The position numbers and the translations under genes are program-made. This document shows positions 27,417 through 36,395 of a DNA stretch of 64,000 bases, piece by piece. Each line of letters opens with the position of its first letter. The first letter of the stretch is position 1. The notes beneath the pieces were generated by a model, which saw nothing but the letters and a program-made list of their open reading frames with translations, made no database searches and was not told where the DNA came from. The DNA is from JAFDWI01 sp963764215 (GTDB taxonomy: Bacteria; Actinomycetota; Acidimicrobiia; Acidimicrobiales; Iamiaceae), in contig CAVXRS010000002.1 of NCBI GenBank assembly GCA_963764215.1, forward strand, positions 434,001-498,000. The letters are read 5' to 3'.

Positions 27417-28175
27417 TCAGGAACCGCCGGTCACCCGCTGGGCGAACGCGACCGCCTCGGTCTCGATGAGTTCCGCGTCGAAGTCCAGTGTGGCGACGTG
27501 GAAGCTGCGCTCGAGGGTGATCCGCTCGACCGGGCCCCCGACGTGCGCGGCGATGTAGTCGCTGTCGGTGGGCGGCACGACGTGGTCCTGGGGCGAATTG
27601 CAGATCAACACCGGCGCGGTGATCGCCGCGATCGCCTCGGCGACCTCACCGGCCGCTTCGAGCATCGAGGCCAGGGGGCGGAGCGGGGTCGCCTCGTAGG
27701 ACAACTCGGTGACATCGTCACGGGCGATGTCGGAGCCGATCGCGTCCATCGTCGACTCGCCCGCGTCGATCATCGACTGGACGAGGTCGCGGATGCCCGG
27801 CGGTTCGGTGGCGAGCGCGTTGATCAGGACCAGTCCGGCCACCTCCGGATGGCGGCCACCCAACCACGCCGCGAGGGCGCCGCCCATCGAGAGCCCGGCG
27901 ACCACGACCCGGTCGGCCCGACCGGACAACGTCTCGTACGCGGCTTCCGCCGCGGCCGCCCAGTCGCTCCACCCCGTCTCGATCATGTCCTCGACGCTGG
28001 TACCGTGCCCGGGCAGCAGGGGGAGCTCGACGGCGAAGCCGGCCCGGGCGAAGGCCTGGGCGAGCGGCCGCATCGACTGCGGGTTGCCGGTGAACCCGTG
28101 GAGCACGAGCACTCCGTGTGGACCGCCGTCCGGGGACGACCAGGGTTCGGCACCGGGAAGGACGGGGGCGCTCAT
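27417..28175 (-). CDS. Alpha/beta-hydrolase, carboxylesterase type
   Basis: A 252-aa cytoplasmic serine hydrolase resembling Est30-type carboxylesterases and monoacylglycerol lipases. The oxyanion region is HGFTGNPQS (residues 26-34) and the nucleophile is Ser96 in AGLSMGGA. The acid lies in NSPQDHVVPP and the catalytic His in SFHVATLD. ATG 28175 is the first start giving the family N-terminus; an in-frame upstream ATG would run into the intergenic operator. It is divergent from a TetR gene, with an inverted repeat between them, so it is probably controlled by that regulator. Confidence 0.85.
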   Translation of the reverse strand: MSAPVLPGAEPWSSPDGGPHGVLVLHGFTGNPQSMRPLAQAFARAGFAVELPLLPGHGTSVEDMIETGWSDWAAAAEAAYETLSGRADRVVVAGLSMGGALAAWLGGRHPEVAGLVLINALATEPPGIRDLVQSMIDAGESTMDAIGSDIARDDVTELSYEATPLRPLASMLEAAGEVAEAIAAITAPVLICNSPQDHVVPPTDSDYIAAHVGGPVERITLERSFHVATLDFDAELIETEAVAFAQRVTGGS

Positions 28176-28221
28176 GGAGCCGATCGTACCCGGCCCGGTC
28201 GATCGGCCCGGTCGACCGACA

Positions 28222-28237
28222 TTGACCATGCGGTCAA
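28222..28237. promoter_or_regulatory. Palindromic operator TTGACC-N4-GGTCAA
   Basis: A perfect 6-bp inverted repeat with spacer ATGC lies in the 74-base gap between the divergent esterase and TetR genes, 12 bases before the TetR start. A further GGTCAAG copy follows at 28243-28249. The position and symmetry fit a TetR dimer site that autoregulates and controls the esterase. Binding is inferred. Confidence 0.6.
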
Positions 28238-28249
28238 GTCGAGGTCAAG

Positions 28250-28927
28250 ATGTCACCTCCGATGACCGAGAAACGCCACTTCACCGCGCAGGGCCGTGAA
28301 CGCAAGCAGCAGCTCATGGACTGCGCGGCCGAACTGTTCGCCGAACGGGGTTATGCGGAGACCCGAGTCGTCGACATCGTGGAAGGCGCCGGAGTCGCCA
28401 AGGGCCTCTTCTACTGGTATTTCGAGAACAAGGCGGCACTGTTCAGGGATCTCGTGGTGCAGAACCGGGAGGAGCTGCGACGGGCCCAGGCGCGTGCGAT
28501 CGATCCCACGGCCACTCCACTGCAACAGATCCGCCAGGGCACCGAGGCGTCGTTGTTCGCCATGGCCGAACGGGCCCCGTTCTTCGCGCTCCTCGAGGTC
28601 GAGAACATCAACCGCGCCTTCGCCGATGTGCTGCGGGTGGGGACCGACATCCACCAGGCCGACACCCGGTCGCTGATCGTGGCGGGCATCGAAGAAGGGA
28701 CCATTCGGGACGATGACCCGGATCTGCTGGCGCTCGGCGTCGTCGGAGCGGTCGGGTACTACGGGCACTTCCACCGCACCGGGCGTACCACGGCGACCGT
28801 GGGTGAACTGGCCGGCTTCGTCGGGCGATTCGTGGTCTGCTCGCTGGCCGCCGACGAATCGATCGCCAGGAAGGTCTTGGCGTCCGGGTCCCTGGCACCG
28901 GATGCGCCTGCGCAACCCGCAAGGTAG
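28250..28927 (+). CDS. TetR-family transcriptional regulator
   Basis: A 225-aa one-component regulator. The N-terminal DNA-binding domain (residues 13-58) has KQQLMDCAAELFAERGYAETRVVDIVEGAG and the recognition helix AKGLFYWYFENKAALFRDLV. The C-terminal ligand pocket is unassigned. The ATG at 28250 follows GAGG by five bases; an alternative ATG is at 28262. It is divergent from the esterase across a palindromic operator and followed after 55 bases by an SCP2-domain gene on the same strand, which hints at a lipid or fatty-acid ligand. Confidence 0.9.
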   Translation: MSPPMTEKRHFTAQGRERKQQLMDCAAELFAERGYAETRVVDIVEGAGVAKGLFYWYFENKAALFRDLVVQNREELRRAQARAIDPTATPLQQIRQGTEASLFAMAERAPFFALLEVENINRAFADVLRVGTDIHQADTRSLIVAGIEEGTIRDDDPDLLALGVVGAVGYYGHFHRTGRTTATVGELAGFVGRFVVCSLAADESIARKVLASGSLAPDAPAQPAR

Positions 28928-28982
28928 GATTCGCGTCTCGCTCAGCCCTGACCCCGTAGCCGCGGGGCGACCCAGTGGAGGC

Positions 28983-29390
28983 ATGTCCGTGGCGCAGTTC
29001 CTTTCCGACGAATGGGTGGTGGCCGCAAAGCAGATCTATGCGATCCACCCGTCGAACACCGCGGCGGCACCACATGAGGTGCAGATCAACCTCGTCGTGC
29101 GCGACGCGCCGTTCGGTGACGGCACGATCCAGGCGCATCTGGACACGACCGGGTCCGAACCCGAGATCGACATCGGCCACATCGACGGGGCGCCCACCAC
29201 GATCACGACCGACTACGCCACCGCCAAGTCGGTCTTCGTCGAACAGGACCAGCAGGCGGCCATGCAGGCCTTCATGGGAGGCAAGATCCAGATCACCGGC
29301 GACATGACCAAGGTGATGCTGCTCATGCAGGCGCCCCCGGACCCCTCTGCGGTCGAGATCGCCACGAAGATCCGAGAGCTGACCGACTGA
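28983..29390 (+). CDS. SCP2 sterol-binding domain protein
   Basis: A 135-aa protein consisting of a single SCP2 (sterol carrier protein 2) lipid-binding fold. It shows the beta-strand run INLVVRDAPFGDGTIQAHLD, the ITTDYATAKSVFVE segment and the AFMGGKIQITGDMTKVMLLM helix-strand that is the family hallmark (GK(I/L)xxxGDxxK). It probably binds acyl-CoA or other lipids in the cytoplasm. A GGAGG immediately precedes the ATG, with unusually short spacing. It is downstream of the TetR gene and convergent with the kinase gene. Confidence 0.85.
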   Translation: MSVAQFLSDEWVVAAKQIYAIHPSNTAAAPHEVQINLVVRDAPFGDGTIQAHLDTTGSEPEIDIGHIDGAPTTITTDYATAKSVFVEQDQQAAMQAFMGGKIQITGDMTKVMLLMQAPPDPSAVEIATKIRELTD

Positions 29391-29409
29391 CCCCTCCAGC
29401 GCTTGTCGG

Positions 29410-31446
29410 TCACTTCACGACGATGTTCACGCTGCTTCCCTTCGCCACCAGCTGACCCGATGGCGGGTCGAACGCCACCGGTTTCCCCGACAGGTTGCCG
29501 GTCCCGGTCAGGTTCGCGGCCACCAGGCCGGCAGCCTGCAACTTGGCGATCGCCGCCGGGACCGTGTCGACACCGGCGAGACTCGGAACCGCGACGAGCA
29601 ACCCTTTCGAAACGATCACCTGCACGGTCGACCCGCGCGGCACCGACGTGCCCGGCGACGGATCGAGGCCGATGAGACCACCGGTGTCGACCTTGGTGTC
29701 GAGCCGCTTGGTCACCTGCGGTTGCAACCCGATCCGTTCGAGCGCGGCGACTGCCTGATCCGGTGTCATCCCCGAGACATCGGGCAACACCCGTGGTTTC
29801 GGACCCTCGGAAACCTGCAGCGTCACCGGTGAACCCTTCTCCAGTCGCTTCGGTGTGCCCGCGGCCGTGGCGAGCACCTGGCCCTGGGGGACGTCCTCGG
29901 AATACTTCTTCTGCGGTGCGGCGACCGTCAGGCCGACGGATCGGAGGCGATCGGCCGCGGCCGCCTCGGTCATCCCGGCAAGGTCCCGGGGCACGTCGAC
30001 GAGTGTCTGCCCCGCAGAAACGACCAGGGTCACGGTGTGACCTTCGGCGATCCGGGTACCCGGCGACGGATCGACCCCGAGCAGGCCGCCGGCATGCGTC
30101 CCGTCCCGGCGTACCCGACGGGTCGCGACCGTGAAGCCGAGCCGCTCCAGTCGGGCCTTTGCGACCGCGGGCGTCGCACCCGACACCGAAGGGACGAGAT
30201 GGGTCGGGGTCCGGTGCGCCAGGTACACCGCGCCGGCGACCGCGCCGCCGCCGAGGACGATCACCAGCGCCAGGACCGACCAGGCGATCCGCCAACGACG
30301 CCGGTTCTTCTGTCGCCGTCGGTCGTCCAGAGGATCCTCACCGGCTCCGTCCGCCGTGCCGGACCCCCTGGTGTCCTTTCGGGACGTCGTTCCGGAGGGC
30401 GGCTCCGACCCGGGCGCCTCCCCCGGCTCCGGCGCATCCCCCACCACCGACATGCCGGCCGCCACCGACGCGTTGGCCGGCACAGGGGCTTCGGCCGGCT
30501 CCGGCGCGTCGGTCGGCACAGCCACTTCCCCCGGCGCCACGACCACGGTGATGTCCTCGAGATCGGCGACTTCCCCGGTTCCATCGACCGGGTCGGTGAA
30601 AGGCAACGGCCCGGGTTCGGGAAGATCTCCGGCGACGGCCATCAGCGCCGTGACCAGCTCGGAGGCATCGATGCGCTCGACCACCTCGGTTGCGCCGGCA
30701 CGCGCGAGCGGCCCCTGCAGCGCGTCGAGCGCTTCGGGCACCACGAGCGGTTGGCCGATCCGTGCCATCAGTGTCGCCAACGCGGTGTCCGCGGCGAAGG
30801 GCAGCTCGCCGGTGACGGCCTCGACGAGCATCAACGCAAGCGCGTAGACATCGGCCTTGCCGTCGACCCGGTTTCCCTGCGCAGCCTCCGGTGAGGCGTA
30901 TCTGGCCGAAACCCCACCGGCTCCCATCGGCTCGGTCGACGCGGCTTCCGCGACGGCACGGGCGATGCCGAAGTCGGCGATGCGCAGTCGCCCGTCGCCG
31001 GTGAACAGCAGGTTCGTGGGCCGCAGATCCCGATGGACCACCCCCTGGCCGTGGGCGAACGACAGTGCTCGAGCGGCCGCCAACCCGAGCTGCAGCGCCT
31101 GCGCGGGCTCCAGTCGGACGCCACGATCGAGCAGGCGTCGGAGGCTTCCGTTCTCCAGGTACTCGCTGACCACGAACACCTCTCCGTCGACCCCCCAGTC
31201 GTGGATCACCACGATGTGAGGATGGCGGAGCGCCGCCGCCGCACGCACTTCGGTTCGGAACCGCTGCACGAAGGCTGCCTCGGAGCCGAGCGACTCGTCG
31301 AACACCTTCACCGCGACGCGTCGACGGAGGCGCACATCGTCGGCGAGGTAGACGGCATCGACCGTGCCGGAGCCGATCCTGGCGACCAGTCGGTACCGGC
31401 CGTTCACGACCTGGCCCGTGACGTCTCGGGATGCAAACGGGGACAC
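29410..31446 (-). CDS. PknB-type Ser/Thr protein kinase with four PASTA domains
   Basis: A 678-aa membrane kinase. The kinase domain spans about residues 18-285: glycine-loop IGSGTVDAVYLA, Lys47 (VAVKVF), catalytic loop HRDLRPTN, DFGIA, and ASPEAAQG. The usual Lys of HRDxKPxN is Arg here. An acidic/Pro-rich juxtamembrane linker follows, then one transmembrane segment (WSVLALVIVLGGGAVAGAVYLA-like) and four PASTA repeats of 63-67 residues outside the cell, which bind muropeptides or lipid II in homologues. GTG 31446 gives the family N-terminus; the frame is open further upstream only through non-coding sequence. It is not beside division genes, as pknB usually is. Confidence 0.9.
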   Translation of the reverse strand: MSPFASRDVTGQVVNGRYRLVARIGSGTVDAVYLADDVRLRRRVAVKVFDESLGSEAAFVQRFRTEVRAAAALRHPHIVVIHDWGVDGEVFVVSEYLENGSLRRLLDRGVRLEPAQALQLGLAAARALSFAHGQGVVHRDLRPTNLLFTGDGRLRIADFGIARAVAEAASTEPMGAGGVSARYASPEAAQGNRVDGKADVYALALMLVEAVTGELPFAADTALATLMARIGQPLVVPEALDALQGPLARAGATEVVERIDASELVTALMAVAGDLPEPGPLPFTDPVDGTGEVADLEDITVVVAPGEVAVPTDAPEPAEAPVPANASVAAGMSVVGDAPEPGEAPGSEPPSGTTSRKDTRGSGTADGAGEDPLDDRRRQKNRRRWRIAWSVLALVIVLGGGAVAGAVYLAHRTPTHLVPSVSGATPAVAKARLERLGFTVATRRVRRDGTHAGGLLGVDPSPGTRIAEGHTVTLVVSAGQTLVDVPRDLAGMTEAAAADRLRSVGLTVAAPQKKYSEDVPQGQVLATAAGTPKRLEKGSPVTLQVSEGPKPRVLPDVSGMTPDQAVAALERIGLQPQVTKRLDTKVDTGGLIGLDPSPGTSVPRGSTVQVIVSKGLLVAVPSLAGVDTVPAAIAKLQAAGLVAANLTGTGNLSGKPVAFDPPSGQLVAKGSSVNIVVK

Positions 31447-31540
31447 TCGTGGGCCAGGGTACTCAGCGGCCTGGCCGCCCCTGTTGGATGCCCAAGGGTT
31501 GGGAAGCGCCGACCCGACGTTGCACAATTGAGCTGCGACG

Positions 31541-32068
31541 ATGACCGACAACTCCGCAGAACCCGCCACGCCGAACGGCCGGGCCGAAGTTCCCCGACAC
31601 GGGGATCCCTGGCGATGGATCAGGCGCGCCGTGATGGCAGGCGCGCTGATCGCCGCGCTCGCGTTCGTGGTGGCGACGGTCCACAAAGCCCCGGAATCCG
31701 ACAGCCATCCCGATCCCGCGTCGAATCCGGCCGTCGTGGTCCGCAAGCCGTTGCCGGGCTCCCACGTGCTGCGCCAGAGCCAGGTGGGCGTCAAACTCCT
31801 CGCCGGCTACGACGGCCGACTCGTGATCGATGGCAGGAACATCCCCGAGGATCAGATGGACGGGGCGATTCCCACCGACAGCCCCATCTACGACCCCCGC
31901 TACGGGGTCCGCCCGAACAACAAACAGGATGTCTTCTTCACCCCCGGCCCAGGGAAGGCCATCGACCACTACCCGAGTGGCGAGGTGCACGTGACGGTCC
32001 GCTTCTGGAGGATCGTCGACGGCCCGAAGAACGCGGACCGCATCTCCTGGGCCTTCTTCGTCAACTGA
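31541..32068 (+). CDS. Membrane-anchored hypothetical protein
   Basis: A 175-aa protein with a cytoplasmic N-terminus, one transmembrane helix at about residues 30-46 (AVMAGALIAALAFVVATV) and an extracytoplasmic domain of about 110 residues containing GVKLLAGYDGRLVIDG and ITSSEV-like strands that end VHVTVRFWRIVDG..SWAFFVN. The family is unrecognised. It is divergent from the PASTA kinase gene and followed by another small membrane protein gene. Confidence 0.75.
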   Translation: MTDNSAEPATPNGRAEVPRHGDPWRWIRRAVMAGALIAALAFVVATVHKAPESDSHPDPASNPAVVVRKPLPGSHVLRQSQVGVKLLAGYDGRLVIDGRNIPEDQMDGAIPTDSPIYDPRYGVRPNNKQDVFFTPGPGKAIDHYPSGEVHVTVRFWRIVDGPKNADRISWAFFVN

Positions 32069-32167
32069 CCCGCGTGGTGCCTGACCCACACCTGACCGAT
32101 GTGGCATGCGGCCGCCAATCGTGCAATGGGGATATGACACCCGAGCGGGCGCATAGGCTCTGAATCC

Positions 32168-32563
32168 ATGGCCAACAGCACTCCGTGGGCGGAGCGGTCC
32201 GGTGCCGAGCGACGGCGGACCTACGGCCGTTTCGCGCTGGTCTACGGCGCCATCACGCTGGTCGCGCTGCTCCTCGGCTTCGTCGTGATCGCCGTCGTCT
32301 TCGGCCTCGGCACGGCAGGGCTCGCCTGGGTCTGGTATGCGACACCGTCGACCGCCCCGGAAACGCCGACCGAGCGGGAGAAGCCCGATTGGATGAAGGC
32401 GATGGAGGATCCGGATGCGCCGGATCTCTCGCTCCCCGAGTACCGGGGCACGGCACCCCCCGGCGCCGCCGACGATCACTCGCCCTTCGACCGGCCCGAA
32501 GCAGCCGACGAACCCGGGCCGGTCAACGATCCTCCGGAAGATCCCCCGTCTCCAACAGTCTGA
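32168..32563 (+). CDS. Small two-helix membrane protein
   Basis: A 131-aa protein with a hydrophobic stretch at about residues 23-57 long enough for two closely spaced helices (FALVYGAITLVALLLGFVV and VVFGLGTAGLAWVWYA), followed by an acidic, Pro-rich cytoplasmic tail with EKPDWMKAMEDPDAPD. The function is unknown. Its last 41 bases overlap the convergent ligA 3' end, so the extreme C-terminus (PPEDPPSPTV) is encoded antisense to ligA. An earlier stop is absent, so the overlap appears real. Confidence 0.65.
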   Translation: MANSTPWAERSGAERRRTYGRFALVYGAITLVALLLGFVVIAVVFGLGTAGLAWVWYATPSTAPETPTEREKPDWMKAMEDPDAPDLSLPEYRGTAPPGAADDHSPFDRPEAADEPGPVNDPPEDPPSPTV

Positions 32564-34589
32564 CGAACTCCTCCTCGTTCAGGACCGGGACACCGTGACG
32601 TTCGGCCGCATCGAGCTTCGACTTTCCCGGGTCGTCCCCCACCACCAGCGCCACAGTCGACTTGGCCACGCTCGACGGGGACTTGCCACCACGGGCTTTG
32701 ATCGCCGCGGCCGCCTCGTCCCGGGTGAACCCCTCCAGCGTTCCGGACACCACCACTGAACGTCCCTGGAGCACCGGCTCGACGTCGACGCCGGACACGC
32801 CGGCGGTGAAGGTGAGTCCTGCCGAACGGAGCCTTTCGACGAGCTCCCGATTCTCCGGGTCGTCGAACCAGCTGCGGACGCTGGCGGCGATGACGTCGCC
32901 CACGCCGTCCACCGCCGCCAGATCGTCGGTGGTCGCTTCGAGTATCCGGTCCATCGACGAGAAGTGGGCGACCAACGCCTCGGCCGCCGCCGGACCGAGG
33001 TGTCGGATGTTCAACCCGACCAGCACCCGATCCAGCGGCCGGTTCCGGGAAGCGTCGATCGACTGCCGAATCATCGCAATCGTGGACGCCCCGAACATCG
33101 TCCGGTCATCCGCGTCCTTCAACGTGGCCGCCACCTCCCAGTCGATCGAATAAATCCCACCGACATCGGTGAGCAGTCCCGCCTGCACCAGGCGGTCGAT
33201 CCGCTGCGGCCCCAGACCCTCGATGTCGAGTGCCCCTCGGGAGACGAAGTGTTCGATCGCGCCGGCCTGCTGAAAAGGGCAGTGCGGGTCGACACAGCGG
33301 GTGTCCGCTTCACCCTCGGGCCGATCGAGCTTCGACCGGCGCGGGCACGGGCACCGTCGGGGAAACCGCCATGGGGTCGTACCGGCGGGACGTTCAGAGA
33401 GCACGGGGCCCACCACCTCGGGAATCACGTCGCCGGCCCGACGCACGATCACCAGGTCACCGGGGCGCACGTCCTTGAGCTTCACCTGATCGGCGTTGTG
33501 CAACGTGGCCCGGGACACCGTCGCCCCGCCGACGAAGACCGGCTCGAGCACGGCGAAGGGCGTCACCCTGCCGGTCCGGCCCACCGACACGTCGATTTCG
33601 TTGAGGTGGGTCGTGCGCTCCTCCGGCGGGAACTTGTACGCGATCGCCCAACGCGGTGCCCGGCTGGTCGACCCCAGTTCTCTGCGCAGGGCGAGGTCGT
33701 CGACCTTGATCACGACACCGTCGATCTCGTAGTCGAGTTCGTGCCGTTGCTCCTGCCACTTCGCGCAGAACGCGGCGACCGCATCGCGTCCCGTCGCCGT
33801 TTCGATGCGCGGGTTCACGGGAAAGCCGAATCCGCGGAGCACCTCGAGCATCTCGTGGTGCTCGGCCACGCCGATCTCCGCTGCGCCGATGCCGACCTGG
33901 TAGCTCCAGAACGACAGCCGCCGCGCCGCGGTGAGCGTGGGGTCCTTCTGCCTCAGCCCGCCCGCCGCGGTGTTGCGCGGGTTGACGAACGCCGCATCCC
34001 CGGCCGCGATCCGTTGCTCGTTGAGCTCGGCGAACACGCTGTGGCGCAGATAGACCTCACCGCGCACCTCCAAACGGTCGGGCGCCGACGCGGGGAGCTC
34101 CGCCGGGATGTCGGCGATCGTGCGGATGTTGTGGGTCACGTCCTCGCCGACGCGGCCGTCTCCTCTGGTGGCGGCCTGCACCAGGGAGCGGTCCTCGTAG
34201 GTCAGCGACACCGCGAGACCGTCGATCTTGAGCTCACAGACGAAATCCGGGGTCATTCCGGCGCGGGTCGAGAGTCGTTCCACCCAGGCGGTGAGCGCAT
34301 CGGGGTCGAACACGTTGTCCAGCGACTCCATCCGAGACGCGTGCCGGACCTCGGCGAAGGCGGGACTGGGCGCGCCACCCACCCGTCGGGTCGGTGAATC
34401 CGGGGTGGCGAGGTCGGGGTGCTCGGCTTCGAGTCGACGCAACTCGGCGAAGAGTGCGTCATATTCCACGTCGGGGATCGTCGGGGCATCTCGCACGTAG
34501 TAGGCCTCGTCATGAACGCGAATCTGCTCTCGCAACGCTTCGATGCGATCCGCTGCACCTGCCAGGGTCGACGACTCCGAAGGGTTCAC
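32523..34589 (-). CDS. ligA: NAD-dependent DNA ligase
   Basis: A 688-aa replicative DNA ligase. The order is an NMN-binding Ia domain (residues 1-65, HDEAYYVRDAPTIPDVEYD), adenylation domain with nucleophile Lys121 (CELKIDGLAV), OB fold, a four-Cys zinc finger (CPCP...TRCVDPHC), HhH repeats (LDIEGLGPQRIDRL, LAAVDGVGDVIA) and a C-terminal BRCT domain (GRSVVVSGTLEGFTRDEA). It seals nicks after Okazaki-fragment processing. GTG 34589 has GAGG just upstream; an alternative ATG is at 34616. It is divergent from a DUF4388 gene. Confidence 0.95.
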   Translation of the reverse strand: MNPSESSTLAGAADRIEALREQIRVHDEAYYVRDAPTIPDVEYDALFAELRRLEAEHPDLATPDSPTRRVGGAPSPAFAEVRHASRMESLDNVFDPDALTAWVERLSTRAGMTPDFVCELKIDGLAVSLTYEDRSLVQAATRGDGRVGEDVTHNIRTIADIPAELPASAPDRLEVRGEVYLRHSVFAELNEQRIAAGDAAFVNPRNTAAGGLRQKDPTLTAARRLSFWSYQVGIGAAEIGVAEHHEMLEVLRGFGFPVNPRIETATGRDAVAAFCAKWQEQRHELDYEIDGVVIKVDDLALRRELGSTSRAPRWAIAYKFPPEERTTHLNEIDVSVGRTGRVTPFAVLEPVFVGGATVSRATLHNADQVKLKDVRPGDLVIVRRAGDVIPEVVGPVLSERPAGTTPWRFPRRCPCPRRSKLDRPEGEADTRCVDPHCPFQQAGAIEHFVSRGALDIEGLGPQRIDRLVQAGLLTDVGGIYSIDWEVAATLKDADDRTMFGASTIAMIRQSIDASRNRPLDRVLVGLNIRHLGPAAAEALVAHFSSMDRILEATTDDLAAVDGVGDVIAASVRSWFDDPENRELVERLRSAGLTFTAGVSGVDVEPVLQGRSVVVSGTLEGFTRDEAAAAIKARGGKSPSSVAKSTVALVVGDDPGKSKLDAAERHGVPVLNEEEFVRLLETGDLPEDR

Positions 34590-34620
34590 GTCCTCATGGT
34601 ACCCACCCGCCGACATGCTG

Positions 34621-34649
34621 TTGCGGGCACGAAAATGCAAGAGGATACC
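34621..34649 (+). promoter_or_regulatory. Putative promoter for the DUF4388 gene
   Basis: TTGCGG (34621-34626), a 17-base spacer and GATACC (34644-34649) lie in the ligA/DUF4388 divergent gap about 90 bases before the DUF4388 start. The match is moderate and not tested. Confidence 0.3.
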
Positions 34650-34739
34650 CTGGAGGCTCACACCGATCGGGGATCTTCCGATAGAAGGAGGGTGGAACCC
34701 GATTTCGCAGCTCAGGCCCCACCGGAGGGGACCTCATCC

Positions 34740-36382
34740 ATGAATGGCACACTCGAGGACACGACTCCCGCCGGAGTACTTCAGGTCCTTTCGTCACAGC
34801 GCAAGACCGGAGCGGTTCGCTTTCTGGGTGAAAGCGGCTGCACGGTCTACCTGCACGAGGGACAGCTCTACTTCGCCGAGGCGGCCGAGACCGCCGAGGA
34901 TCTCGCCGTGGCGCTGGTACGCCCGGGGCGCTTGAGCGCCGAGGAGTGGGACCGGTGCACCGAAACCGGCTACCCCACCCAGACCGTGGGAGAGGAGCTG
35001 ATCGACACGGGCTCGATCACCCGCGATCTCCTCGCGTCGGTCGTGCTCTCGGTGATCTACGACCCGCTCATCCAACTGTTCCGGGCCCCCGAGGGCGACT
35101 ACGAGTTCGCGCCCGACGTCGTGCACTGGATCGGCCCGTATCGGACGTTCAGCATCGCCGCGATCGTCTCCGAGGTGCGCCGCAGAACGCGCGAAGCCGA
35201 CGAGATGGCGCCGTTGGTGCCGTCGCTGGACGCCGTGGTGCGCTCGGCGCGCACGCTTCCCAGCAACCGGGGCAGCGTGAACCTCAAACGCGACGACTGG
35301 GAGGTCGTCGTGGCGGCGTCGACGGGTCTGACCGTCAACGAACTCGCCGTCGAGCTCGGTCGAGGTCGCTGGTCGACCGCACGGCTGGTGTATCGCCTGG
35401 CCGGCGCCGACCTGTTGATGGTCACTGCCGAGGACGACGGGTACTTCGAGCCGTCGGCCGGTCTCACCGAACCCGACCTTGCGGCCGGGCCGTCGACGTT
35501 CGCACCGAACGATGGCCCGCCACCTCTGGATGTCGGTGCCTTCGCACCCGCTGAGGCGGATTCGGACGAATCGGACCCCTGGGCCCTTCCGGACGATTCG
35601 ACCGGTGGAGGCTGGCAACCGAAGTCACCCCCGCGACCGACAGCGCCACCGACCCGTGGGCCGCCCCGGTTTCCGAGCCCTCGGCCGACGACTGGGCGGC
35701 TCCGATCGTCGACGACGACACCGGTGACGACCACGCTGTCGAGACCTCCTTCGACGAGTTCGTGACCTCGACCGACGAGCCCGATTCGGGCGATCTCTCG
35801 GACTGGGGAGCGAGCACACTGACTGCGGTTCCCGACCTCGACGAGGGCTCCGGGGGCCAGGACGACTCCTCCCAGCAGAGCGTCGAAGGGGACTTCGAAG
35901 CCCCCGCGCTGCACCCCGACATCGCCAAGGCCCTCGCAGAATCGACGTACGCGGACTCCGCGACGGCGATCAACGCCATGGCCGCACGACTCGGCGCCTC
36001 CGAAGGTGACGACGAGGACGACTGGGACACCGGTGCGGGCGAAGCCGGCGCGGGCGATTCGTTCTGGTCCGAGGGTGGCGACGGCGAATCGGGCGAGAAG
36101 TTCGACTTCATCTGGGAGCCGGCGGTGTGGGACACGGGTGTCGAATCCGCCCCCCTCCCCCAGCGTGAACACGCCGCACCCGAGGACGGGCCTGCCGAGC
36201 GTCAGCCCGGTGCCGCCGATCCGGCCTGGCTGAACAGTCTCTACACCCAGTTCATGCCGGGCGAAGGAGGATCGGGCGCCGCTCCGACGGGCGCCGAGGC
36301 CCCCAAGGAAGCCGCCGACCCCGGAGCCGCTCCCAAGCAGCGCACCCTCAAGCGGCTCATGTCCGCGATCAAACGTCTCTGA
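34740..36382 (+). pseudogene. DUF4388 (PATAN-like) protein, one frameshift
   Basis: The reconstructed protein of about 547 aa opens with a DUF4388 domain (TLEDTTPAGVLQVLSSQRKT, then CTVYLHEGQLYFA). These domains occur in bacterial gliding and signalling proteins. A winged-helix-like middle part (LTVNELAVELGRGRWSTARLVY) and a long acidic disordered region with DESDPWALPDD follow. The C-terminus is PAWLNSLYTQFMPGE and ends with a basic helix (LKRLMSAIKRL). The first frame derails near 35611; adding one base leads into EVTPATDSATDPWAAPVSE and on to the stop at 36382. An AGGAGG stands 40 bases upstream and GGAGGGG 9 bases before the ATG. Function unknown; a regulatory scaffold is plausible. Confidence 0.7.
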
Positions 36383-36395
36383 CCGACCGCTCGCC

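Noticed and set aside
34590..34739. Riboswitch in the long leader of the DUF4388 gene
   Set aside because: No recognisable aptamer core; the gap is explained by two divergent promoters.
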